A DNA stretch of 6,499 nt from Phycisphaerales bacterium UBA966 (GTDB lineage Bacteria; Planctomycetota; Phycisphaerae; Phycisphaerales; SM1A02): assembly GCA_002292895.1 (NCBI GenBank), contig DBCE01000235.1:1-6499 (forward strand), read 5' to 3'. Numbering within the stretch: position 1 is the first letter of the stretch; every line of letters begins with the position of its first letter. The notes beneath the pieces were generated by a model, which saw nothing but the letters and a program-made list of their open reading frames with translations, was not told the origin of the DNA and ran no database searches. Positions 1 to 5,880 of this stretch are shown here, piece after piece. The position numbers were made by a program, and so were the translations under genes.

Positions 1-13
1 CGGTGTTCGAAGG

Positions 14-796
14 ATGATTGACGGATCGTTCGTCATCGCCGGTGCGGTCACTGGGTGCGTCGTTGGACTCACCGGTGTTGGTGGCGGCGCGCTGATGACG
101 CCCATTCTCATTCTGCTCTTTGGTATCTCGCCAGCAACGGCAGTAGCGACCGACCTGTGGTTTGCGCCGCTCACTAAATTGGCTGCCGTCGCCATCCACC
201 AACGCGGCGGCAATGTCGACTGGCAAGTAGTGCGCCGACTATGGATGGGCAGCATTCCAGTGGCGATCGCTGTGGTGGTGCTGATGGCGATCGGTATGCG
301 GCTCGAACGCATCGAGTGGCTCACCAAGGCGATCGGCGTAGTGGTAGCAGTGACCGCGGTCGGTCTGATGTTGGCGCCGTGGCTGCAGGCCATCGCTCGC
401 AATCGACGCGTCGCAGCACCTGCCCGCTTCAAAGAGCGGCAAGGCGGGCTCACCGTCTTTGCAGGCAGTTTGCTCGGATTGCTGGTGGCGCTCACCTCGG
501 TGGGAGCAGGGGCGCTGGGGACCGTGATGCTGGTGGCCATCTATCCACTGCGAATGACACCACACCGATTGGTTGCCACCGATATTGCGCACGCCATTCC
601 ACTGGCGATGGTTGCAGGGACCGGCTACTTGTTTGCAGGTTTAGTGGATGGCGCCATGCTTCTCAGCCTGCTGATTGGATCGGTTCCCGCGGTGATCGCG
701 GGCAGCCTCGCCGCGGGTTGGTGCTCGCCGAGATGGTTGCGTGTTGCGTTGGCGGTGGTGTTACTCGCCGTGGCCGCTAAGACGCTCACTGCGTAA
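14..796 (+). CDS. TauE/SafE-family sulfite/anion exporter (membrane permease)
   Basis: Inner-membrane permease of the TauE/SafE (DUF81) family, whose characterised members export sulfite, sulfoacetate or related organosulfur anions; the substrate here cannot be read from sequence. The 260-residue length suits the family. The protein is mostly hydrophobic and visibly duplicated. Residues 19-86 (LTGVGGGALMTPILILLFG, then VATD and GSIPVAIA) align with 160-231 (LTSVGAGALGTVMLVAIY, then VATD and GSVPAVIAG), the internal repeat typical of this family. A charged cytoplasmic linker lies at about 128-144. The ATG at 14 gives a normal TauE N-terminus, with the first membrane helix beginning almost at once. 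GAAGG directly abuts that ATG, closer than ideal, so the start is not certain. The stop lies 40 bp from the convergent permease stop, and I see no clear terminator between them. An upstream gene may end in an ATGA overlap with this start. Confidence 0.9.
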   Translation: MIDGSFVIAGAVTGCVVGLTGVGGGALMTPILILLFGISPATAVATDLWFAPLTKLAAVAIHQRGGNVDWQVVRRLWMGSIPVAIAVVVLMAIGMRLERIEWLTKAIGVVVAVTAVGLMLAPWLQAIARNRRVAAPARFKERQGGLTVFAGSLLGLLVALTSVGAGALGTVMLVAIYPLRMTPHRLVATDIAHAIPLAMVAGTGYLFAGLVDGAMLLSLLIGSVPAVIAGSLAAGWCSPRWLRVALAVVLLAVAAKTLTA

Positions 797-836
797 GAGT
801 GCCGCACCAACGCCGCTCACCGAACCCGTTTTCACG

Positions 837-2393
837 TCATCGCACCGGCACGCCAAATCCAGGACGGATGCGCATCCCAATCACGTACACGGTGGCAGCG
901 ATCGCCACACCGGTGAACCACGCATAGGGATAGATGTGGGTGAAGATGCCTGGCTCACCGCCGAGCACATGCACGGAATGCAGGAATCCCGGCACATTCG
1001 GCGCAATGCCCGCCAGCAGTGCAACCATTGCCACCCAGTTGGTTCCGGCGTAACGCCCCGCGGTGCGATAAAGATCCGGAACATCAAGTTCCTTGCGCCG
1101 CAGAATCCAATAGTCGGCAATCATGATGCCAGCGATCGGTCCAAGGAGTGCTGAGTATCCAACCAGCCAGTCAAAGATGTACGTGTCAGCGCTTGCCAGC
1201 AACTTCCACGGCATAATGAGAATGCCAACGACGCCAGTGATTATCCCACCCATCTTGAATGAGATATGCCGGGGTGCCAAGTTGGCAATGTCATTGGCAG
1301 GGCTGATGACGTTTGCAGCGATGTTGGTACTGATGGTTGCCACGGCCACGCCCAGCAGACTGAGTACCGCCACCACAATGCGCGTTCCCTCGCTTGCCAA
1401 GAGCGGCGCGTCAAGACCAGCGGGCGCCTTGGAACTAGTGATCTGCGCAAGCACCACTACCGGATCCCACAACGTCTTCGGATCGCTTCCTTTCAGAATG
1501 GTTTCTGCAGCGCTAGTGATGATCACTGCCATCATGCTGAAGGCGATCATGGTGGTGGGCAGTCCAAGTACCTGACCGAGCATTTGCTCCCGCTGACCGC
1601 GGCCAAAGCGCGTGAAATCAGGGATATTCAGGCTAAGCGTTGCCCAGAAACCGATCATCCCGGTGAGTGACGGCACAAATACTTTCCAGAAGTCAGCGTT
1701 CGTGGCAAACGAGGATGGGCGGTCGAACATCGGCCCAAGACCGCCGGCGCGGCTCACCATCCAGATGAGAAGCCACACGCCCATCAGCAAGATGAGTGGC
1801 GCGGACCAATTCTCAAAGACGCGCACCGCGTTCATACCGACCAAAACAATCAAGATGTTGATCGACCAGAAAATCATGAAGGTGATTGCGGATGGGATTC
1901 CCAATCCCAGGATCATGGCGCCGCCGCCGACTTGATCGAACGCGGGCCAGGCCGCCACTAAAAAGGTGCGCACCGCCTCGCCGCCGATGTACGTCTGAAT
2001 GCCGAACCAGCCGCATGCCACCACCGCACGCAGGAGCGCGGGGACGTTTGCACCAACGGTTCCAAAGCTGCTCCGCGCAAGCACCGGGAACGGAATGCCG
2101 TACTTGGTTCCCGGATGTGCATTCAAGAGGATCGGAATCAGCACGATCAGATTGCCCAGACCGATGGTCAGCAGTGCTTGCCACCAGTTCATGCCCACGG
2201 CGATCAGGCCGCCAGCCAACAGATACGTGGGAATGCAATGCGCCATGGCAATCCACAACGCGGCAAAGTTGTACGTGGTCCAGGTGCGACGACCGGTGGG
2301 CGTCGGAGCCAGATCACCGTTGAACAACGGGCTGTGCGCGATGTCCGGCGGGAGTTCAGCAAGTGCTTCGCGCGTTAGAAGTGGGTCGTGAAT
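837..2393 (-). CDS. NCS1-family nucleobase:cation symporter (cytosine/purine/allantoin/hydantoin-type permease)
   Basis: Twelve-helix inner-membrane importer of the NCS1 (Mhp1/CodB/PucI) family, using a cation gradient to take up nucleobases, allantoin or hydantoins; the exact substrate is not decidable here. Numbering from the start chosen here (518 aa), family hallmarks are NGDLAP at 25-30, RRTW at 35-38, the helix-3 substrate-site motif WFGIQTYIGG at 129-138, NIPDFTRF at 256-263 and the helix-8 stretch ending ANDIANLAPR at 375. The start is unusual. The first conventional start codon is a TTG at 2327, which has no Shine-Dalgarno and begins right before NGDLAP. The frame stays open upstream and reads HDPLLTREALAELPPDIAHS before PLFNGDLAP, a normal N-terminal tail for this family. 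It contains no ATG, GTG or TTG. GGGAGGT at 2407-2401 lies 7 nt before an ATT codon (2393-2391), so I place the start there. The gene is divergent from the regulator at 2800. No catabolic hydantoinase or amidohydrolase neighbour is visible. Confidence 0.93.
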   Translation of the reverse strand: MHDPLLTREALAELPPDIAHSPLFNGDLAPTPTGRRTWTTYNFAALWIAMAHCIPTYLLAGGLIAVGMNWWQALLTIGLGNLIVLIPILLNAHPGTKYGIPFPVLARSSFGTVGANVPALLRAVVACGWFGIQTYIGGEAVRTFLVAAWPAFDQVGGGAMILGLGIPSAITFMIFWSINILIVLVGMNAVRVFENWSAPLILLMGVWLLIWMVSRAGGLGPMFDRPSSFATNADFWKVFVPSLTGMIGFWATLSLNIPDFTRFGRGQREQMLGQVLGLPTTMIAFSMMAVIITSAAETILKGSDPKTLWDPVVVLAQITSSKAPAGLDAPLLASEGTRIVVAVLSLLGVAVATISTNIAANVISPANDIANLAPRHISFKMGGIITGVVGILIMPWKLLASADTYIFDWLVGYSALLGPIAGIMIADYWILRRKELDVPDLYRTAGRYAGTNWVAMVALLAGIAPNVPGFLHSVHVLGGEPGIFTHIYPYAWFTGVAIAATVYVIGMRIRPGFGVPVR

Positions 2394-2400
2394 CGTCAGT

Positions 2401-2407
2401 ACCTCCC
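2401..2407 (-). promoter_or_regulatory. Shine-Dalgarno GGGAGGT of the permease gene
   Basis: Read on the minus strand this is GGGAGGT, a strong anti-16S match and the best ribosome-binding site I noticed in the window. It lies 7 nt before ATT (2393-2391), 4 nt before ACG and 1 nt before CTG. Only ATT has ideal spacing. This site decides the start assigned to the permease. Confidence 0.65.
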
Positions 2408-2431
2408 ACTGTCACTCGGCGATGGAGTGGG
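2405..2431 (-). promoter_or_regulatory. Possible hairpin sequestering the permease ribosome-binding site
   Basis: On the minus strand CCCACT (2431-2426) can pair with AGTGGG (2410-2405) across a 15-nt loop. The 3' arm runs into the GGGAGGT Shine-Dalgarno and covers its first three bases. A competing stem, CACTC (2413-2417) with GAGTG (2425-2429), also exists. Short stems like these occur by chance, so a role in translation control is only inferred. I could not match the leader to a known riboswitch class. Confidence 0.25.
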
Positions 2432-2500
2432 CTCGCCATGAAACCCCGGGTGGGGACTCGGAGCATCTGCCGCGCGAGCAGGCAGAAGCAATCTGTCAGT

Positions 2501-2514
2501 TTTTATTGATAAAA
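2501..2514. promoter_or_regulatory. AT-rich inverted repeat, operator candidate
   Basis: TTTTAT-TG-ATAAAA is a perfect 6-bp inverted repeat with a 2-bp centre. It is flanked by GTCA (2495-2498) and TGAC (2515-2518), which are also mutually inverted but offset by 2 bp. It is an AT island in GC-rich surroundings, about 108 bp upstream of the permease start. It could be a regulator site or part of the permease promoter. I could not assign convincing -35 and -10 boxes around it. Confidence 0.35.
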
Positions 2515-2559
2515 TGACTAATTTGAGCCAGTGGTTTACCCCGGGGGCGCAATAACCTA

Positions 2560-2577
2560 GCCCTGATGAATCAGGGC
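2560..2577. promoter_or_regulatory. Perfect 8-bp inverted repeat GCCCTGAT-GA-ATCAGGGC, operator candidate
   Basis: GCCCTGAT (2560-2567) and ATCAGGGC (2570-2577) are exact inverse complements separated by GA. The 18-bp size and 2-bp centre suit a dimeric HTH protein, such as a LuxR-type or ArsR-type factor. It sits in the divergent promoter region of the permease and the HTH regulator, so the regulator's own product is the natural candidate ligand; this is inference. No T-run follows on either strand, so a terminator is unlikely. Confidence 0.4.
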
Positions 2578-2641
2578 AGGGATCGAAATCCTTTTCGGTT
2601 GTTTGCGCGGCGAGCCGGGCGAAACTTCATCATCCATTCGA

Positions 2642-2669
2642 TTGATAGTCGCATCGGGGTCGCTAAAGT
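2642..2669 (+). promoter_or_regulatory. Possible sigma-70-like promoter toward the regulator gene
   Basis: TTGATA (2642-2647; 5 of 6 matches to TTGACA) and TAAAGT (2664-2669; 4 of 6 to TATAAT) are separated by 16 bp. Transcription would begin near 2676 and leave an untranslated leader of about 125 nt before the ATG at 2800. Matches of this quality arise by chance and promoter consensus in this lineage is uncertain. Confidence 0.25.
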
Positions 2670-2799
2670 CCGCGAAAGAACCGCCGGAGCAACACTTTCG
2701 GGTGTCCATATGGCTCAATCGAACTACACCCCGGCTGCAAAGATAGGTCGTTATCCAAAAGACACGTACCCACAACGCACCCCCACCTAGAGTGACCTG

Positions 2800-3654
2800 A
2801 TGGCCGAACAATCATCACCCATCGATATTCGTACTCCAGGCCTCCGGGAGGCCTTGGTGAACGTCAACCACCTGTGCGCATTCGAAATTCTGCGGCGCTT
2901 TGGGCGCCCGGCAACCGTGGCGGAAGTGGCATTGAGCGCACAGCGTTCGCCAAAGGAAATCCAGGCAGCCATGGATGCCCTCCAGGCCGTCGGACTCACG
3001 TCGATGATTCGCGCTGGGCGCGGAAGGCGACTGCCCACATGGGTGGTGACCCGCCAAGCCATCGTTACCACCTATGAAATTGGCGATCCCGCCGACGAAG
3101 CGGCGCTCGCATCCATGGCGCCCCTCTTTTGTGAAGAGCGACGCCGGGAGATCCTCCGATTCATCAAGCCTCGCGCAGCCAAGACGGAGAAAGATTTCTA
3201 TTGGAACAGTCTCCACGCGGGAAACTTCAGCAGGGATGATATTCGTGAGTTGTACGGACTGCTCCAGCAACTGGAAGCATTCTTGTACCGATGTAACCAA
3301 CGGCAGACCATCACCAATCCAGAAGAGCCCCAGGCATGTAACTACCACGTCACGGTGGACGTCGATAGTTTGCTACCGGGCGTACTACCGCTTCCAACCT
3401 TGCAAATCCTGGGACGCCATCCCGGTAAGGATTTACCGAAGAGCGTCGTTTCAGCGGTCACGTCACATCTGTCTGAGCGCGAAATCGAAATTGCGCAATT
3501 GCTGGTGAAGGGATCCACCAAACGTGAGGTCGCCAGCCAATGCGGCATCTCACAACACACCGTTGCTGAATTGACGCGGCGTGTATATCGGAAACTTGGA
3601 ATCAACCGGCGCGCTCAGTTGGCGATGGCGCTCGGTCAGACCGCGACTGCGTAG
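2800..3654 (+). CDS. Transcriptional regulator with N-terminal winged helix and C-terminal LuxR-type HTH
   Basis: Cytoplasmic DNA-binding protein of 284 residues. Residues about 21-85 read as an ArsR-like winged helix: CAFEILRRFGRPATVAEVA, then a recognition-helix-like stretch SPKEIQAAMDALQAVGL and a GRGRRLPTWVV wing. Residues 224-279 are a clear LuxR/GerE HTH (LSEREIEIAQLLVKGSTKRE, then GISQHTV and KLGINRRAQLA). The middle (about 100-215) is helical, charged and unrecognised. It has no response-regulator receiver domain, no autoinducer-binding domain and no AAA ATPase, so the signal is unknown. Two DNA-binding heads in one chain is uncommon. The ATG at 2800 follows only a weak GAGTGA-like site and an in-frame TAG at 2788-2790. 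Divergence from the permease suggests local control of it, which is inference. It is convergent with the deacetylase, with 34 bp between their stops. Confidence 0.85.
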   Translation: MAEQSSPIDIRTPGLREALVNVNHLCAFEILRRFGRPATVAEVALSAQRSPKEIQAAMDALQAVGLTSMIRAGRGRRLPTWVVTRQAIVTTYEIGDPADEAALASMAPLFCEERRREILRFIKPRAAKTEKDFYWNSLHAGNFSRDDIRELYGLLQQLEAFLYRCNQRQTITNPEEPQACNYHVTVDVDSLLPGVLPLPTLQILGRHPGKDLPKSVVSAVTSHLSEREIEIAQLLVKGSTKREVASQCGISQHTVAELTRRVYRKLGINRRAQLAMALGQTATA

Positions 3655-3688
3655 TGAACGTGGCCGCATCGGGCGCGCACGTGCAGTT

Positions 3689-4477
3689 TCAGTGGCTACG
3701 CGCTGACGCTTCCATGCATTCCGCGAACAGCGCCAGGCTATCGCCGTAACCCATGCGCAGACGGGGCATGCGATACAGCAGTGGTTCGCCGATTGATGAA
3801 TCCGCATCGGCACGCACCGCGCATTGGTACCCCGCTATCCGCGCCGCCTGCATAACCGTTCCATCATGCAAGCCAAACGGATACGCGAGCGCCTGAACCG
3901 GGTGATGCATTTCAGCCTCAATTTTGCGGCGGCTTTCCTGCATTTCGCGCTGCAACTGTTCGGGTAACACATCCGTCAACCGAGCATGCGAAACCGTGTG
4001 CGACTGCACTTCATTTCCAGCCGCTTCCAGTTCGCGCAACTCTTGCCACGAAACATATCCAGACCCATTCGGAACCGGACCGACTGCGGCCGTGTAGACG
4101 AAAAAGGTGGCACGCAATCCGCGCGGCATCAATTCATCACGAGCCACCGCGCATTGCGAAGCCCACCCGTCATCAAAGGAGATGATGACGGGCTTCCCTT
4201 CCGGGGCCACACCACGAGATGAGCACTCAAGCAATTCACGAAAGCTGATGGTTCGGTATCCGTGCTGCACGAGCCAATCCATTTGCGCACGAAAGTCTTC
4301 TGGCAGTACTACCCATGGAGCCCAATCTGGGCGCGCAGGACCCCAATTGCCAACATGGTGGTACATCAGGATGGGGACCATCACCGTAGCAGTACTGTGA
4401 GTTGCGACGCGGGGTGCACCCAGCAACGTGAGCACCACGGCACAGGTACAGGTGATGGCAGCAATGGCACGACTCAT
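3689..4477 (-). CDS. Secreted NodB-type polysaccharide deacetylase (carbohydrate esterase 4)
   Basis: Probable metal-dependent deacetylase that removes N- or O-acetyl groups from a surface or periplasmic glycan. Residues 1-25 form an export signal: a short basic start, a hydrophobic core TCAVVLTLLGA and likely cleavage near 21-25. The CE4 hallmarks follow in order: VPILMYHHV at 34-42, SFDDGW at 100-105 (catalytic Asp and metal-binding Asp), SHTVSH at 159-164 (two metal-ligand His) and AYPFG at 198-202. The PILMYHHV opening and the 262-residue size recall the IcaB/PgaB deacetylase domain of poly-N-acetylglucosamine systems, but no synthase partner is visible, so the substrate stays open. No strong Shine-Dalgarno precedes the ATG. 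A 16-bp palindrome lies 10 bp upstream. The gene is divergent from the porin and convergent with the regulator. Confidence 0.9.
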   Translation of the reverse strand: MSRAIAAITCTCAVVLTLLGAPRVATHSTATVMVPILMYHHVGNWGPARPDWAPWVVLPEDFRAQMDWLVQHGYRTISFRELLECSSRGVAPEGKPVIISFDDGWASQCAVARDELMPRGLRATFFVYTAAVGPVPNGSGYVSWQELRELEAAGNEVQSHTVSHARLTDVLPEQLQREMQESRRKIEAEMHHPVQALAYPFGLHDGTVMQAARIAGYQCAVRADADSSIGEPLLYRMPRLRMGYGDSLALFAECMEASARSH

Positions 4478-4487
4478 GATTTACGAG

Positions 4488-4503
4488 GCCTGCGCGCGCA
4501 GGC
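4488..4503. promoter_or_regulatory. Perfect 16-bp palindrome GCCTGCGCGCGCAGGC
   Basis: An uninterrupted palindrome, 10 bp upstream of the deacetylase ATG and 111 bp upstream of the porin ATG. It could be an operator shared by the divergent pair, or could form a stem in the deacetylase leader near its ribosome-binding position. The alternating CG core makes chance occurrence in GC-rich DNA more likely than the length suggests. Confidence 0.35.
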
Positions 4504-4545
4504 GAAAGAGAGCGAAATTCATAGCCATCTGTTGTACTCAGTGAG

Positions 4546-4576
4546 TTTACGACCGTCCAAAGCAGGTTGCTATGGT
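4546..4576 (+). promoter_or_regulatory. Possible extended -10 promoter for the porin
   Basis: TTTACG (4546-4551) and TGC-TATGGT (4568-4576) fit a weak -35 and an extended -10, with 19 bp between -35 and the TATGGT hexamer. Transcription would begin near 4583, about 32 nt before the ATG at 4615. The spacing is long and the match is modest. Confidence 0.2.
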
Positions 4577-4614
4577 TTACCAACGCCGCGTCTTCAATCT
4601 AGTCTGCCATCCGC

Positions 4615-5880
4615 ATGTTCTTCGGCGCACCGGAATCCATCACCGTACAAAGCGAGATAGCTGCCATGCGCGCAGAGCTTGCGTCGATTCGTTCTGCGCA
4701 GCAAGAGTCTTGGGTCACTCAACAGCGCGCCACGCAGATTCGCGCCGTTGTGCAGGATGTGCTGGCAGACAGTGCAACCAGAGAGTCGTTCCGCACCGAC
4801 GGTGCGCAGTGCGGATATGACCACGGTGCATTCATCCGTAGCAGTGATGGTTGCTGGACATTCAAAATTGGCATCATGGACCAAACTCGGTTCGTGTTCA
4901 ATTCTGCAAGTAATCAAGAGAGTGTCGACAACAAGTGGGGCATGGAAACCCACCGCATCAACATCACATTCTCCGGCACCCTGGTCGATCCTTCGATCAG
5001 TTGGATGCTGCTCGGCGACTACAACTCACAGGCTGACCGATTCGTAACTGTGCCGAATCAACTTCGCCCCCTGTACGCATGGGTCAGGAAAGACTTTGGA
5101 AACGGCCTCACTGGTACGGTTGGGCTACAAAATGTTCCATGGGATATCGAAAGTGAATTCTTCGGCAGCAGTCGTATCACTGCGGGCGAATACTCAATCT
5201 TCAATTACCGTTTCGGCGCAGGTAAGGAAACCGGTGTTTCTGCCAGATACCAGTGTGACGATTGGCGCGTCATCGCCGGAACTTTTAGCCAACTGAATGA
5301 GACCACTGCCAGTTGGGACTCCACCAGCAATCTCTCCTACGCCGTGGCAATGCGCGCCGAAGCGAAGTTGGGCGCAAATTGGTCACAACTTGAATGGCAA
5401 TCAAGTCTGCCAAATTCCACTCCGGGTGCGGTTTTTGGATTTGGAACGGTGTGGTCAAGTGGCCGCGCCCAGAATCCAGAATCGCCTCCTACTCCAAGCG
5501 CACAAGGGTTCACCACCGATGTTCGGGCAACGCTGTCAGGCACCACACTCATCGCACAGTTTGCATTAATGCGCGATCCTGCTGGACTGCCACAACTCGC
5601 CTGGAGTTCTGGCGTCAACATGCAGGGCAGCACTTTCCTCACCGACAACTTTCAGGTGTTCGGCGAAGGCTCATGGATGGACTGCGCTGATGTGCCATGG
5701 ATCACGCAGTGCGGCGTGAACTTTTACTTCAGCGACCGCGAAGTCAAACTCACCACGCGTGTCATCGTTCCCTTTGGTTCTGGGGAAATCAATGGCACCC
5801 GCAAACTCGCGGGCGGTCTTGGACTTGCGGACATGGGCAACAATGCAAGTTTTATAACGCAACTGCAAGTCGTATTCTGA
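4615..5880 (+). CDS. Divergent outer-membrane porin, planctomycete-type, no visible signal peptide
   Basis: Predicted beta-barrel channel protein of 421 residues. Residues about 9-55 form an amphipathic coiled coil (SEIAAMRAELASIRSAQQES, then QQRATQIRAVVQDVLADS), likely periplasmic and trimer-forming. From 68 onward the sequence alternates polar and hydrophobic residues with aromatic girdle positions. It ends in ITQLQVVF, with the terminal Phe typical of BAM-assembled barrels. The coiled coil plus 'GYDHGAF' start resembles planctomycete porins recalled from memory. An export signal should precede the coiled coil, yet only eight residues do. The frame is closed by TAG at 4600-4602, and no ribosome-binding site precedes the ATG. 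Five cysteines (66, 80, 214, 357, 366) are also unusual for a porin. A frameshifted or eroded 5' end, or a diverging paralogue, is possible. Its 3' end overlaps the next gene by 29 bp. Confidence 0.8.
   Translation: MFFGAPESITVQSEIAAMRAELASIRSAQQESWVTQQRATQIRAVVQDVLADSATRESFRTDGAQCGYDHGAFIRSSDGCWTFKIGIMDQTRFVFNSASNQESVDNKWGMETHRINITFSGTLVDPSISWMLLGDYNSQADRFVTVPNQLRPLYAWVRKDFGNGLTGTVGLQNVPWDIESEFFGSSRITAGEYSIFNYRFGAGKETGVSARYQCDDWRVIAGTFSQLNETTASWDSTSNLSYAVAMRAEAKLGANWSQLEWQSSLPNSTPGAVFGFGTVWSSGRAQNPESPPTPSAQGFTTDVRATLSGTTLIAQFALMRDPAGLPQLAWSSGVNMQGSTFLTDNFQVFGEGSWMDCADVPWITQCGVNFYFSDREVKLTTRVIVPFGSGEINGTRKLAGGLGLADMGNNASFITQLQVVF

Larger units (their letters stand above)
2394..2799. other. 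406-bp divergent intergenic region between permease and regulator
   Basis: Non-coding control region between two divergently transcribed genes. It holds the permease leader with its Shine-Dalgarno and hairpin. It also holds a CTGCC/GGCAG repeat at 2468-2486, an AT-rich inverted repeat at 2501-2514, a GC-rich inverted repeat at 2560-2577, a possible promoter toward the regulator at 2642-2669, and a CGAAAG/CTTTCG pair at 2673-2700. Open frames on both strands here (2566-2790 plus, 2557-2811 minus) lack ribosome-binding sites and family-like sequence. I did not recognise a structured RNA family such as TPP, guanidine, c-di-GMP or preQ1 by its conserved bases. Confidence 0.6.

Noticed and set aside
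14..796. Internal sequence duplication in the exporter as a possible gene fusion
   Set aside because: The two-fold repeat is a normal property of TauE/SafE permeases, so it supports the identification and is not novel.
797..836. Gap between the exporter and permease stops, searched for a terminator
   Set aside because: No stem with a T-run is visible in these 40 bp.
1123..1575. 150-codon plus-strand frame inside the permease gene
   Set aside because: It is antisense to clearly conserved NCS1 membrane helices; its hydrophobic character is a by-product of the complementary codons.
2468..2486. CTGCC/GGCAG inverted repeat considered as a terminator or riboswitch stem
   Set aside because: The stem is only 5 bp with a 9-nt loop and no following T-run, and no conserved riboswitch core was recognised around it.
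2566..2790. 74-codon open frame ending 9 nt before the regulator ATG and in the same frame as it
   Set aside because: It lacks a Shine-Dalgarno, is Arg-rich with no family-like sequence, and overlaps the inverted repeat at 2560-2577. The shared frame has a one-in-three chance. A leader peptide or TAG readthrough cannot be excluded but has no positive support.
2557..2811. 84-codon open frame on the minus strand in the divergent gap
   Set aside because: It overlaps the regulator start, has no ribosome-binding site and shows low-complexity composition typical of antisense frames.
3655..3688. Gap between the regulator and deacetylase stops, searched for a bidirectional terminator
   Set aside because: It contains only an 8-bp loopless palindrome (GCACGTGC at 3677-3684) with no U-tract, so I do not call a terminator.
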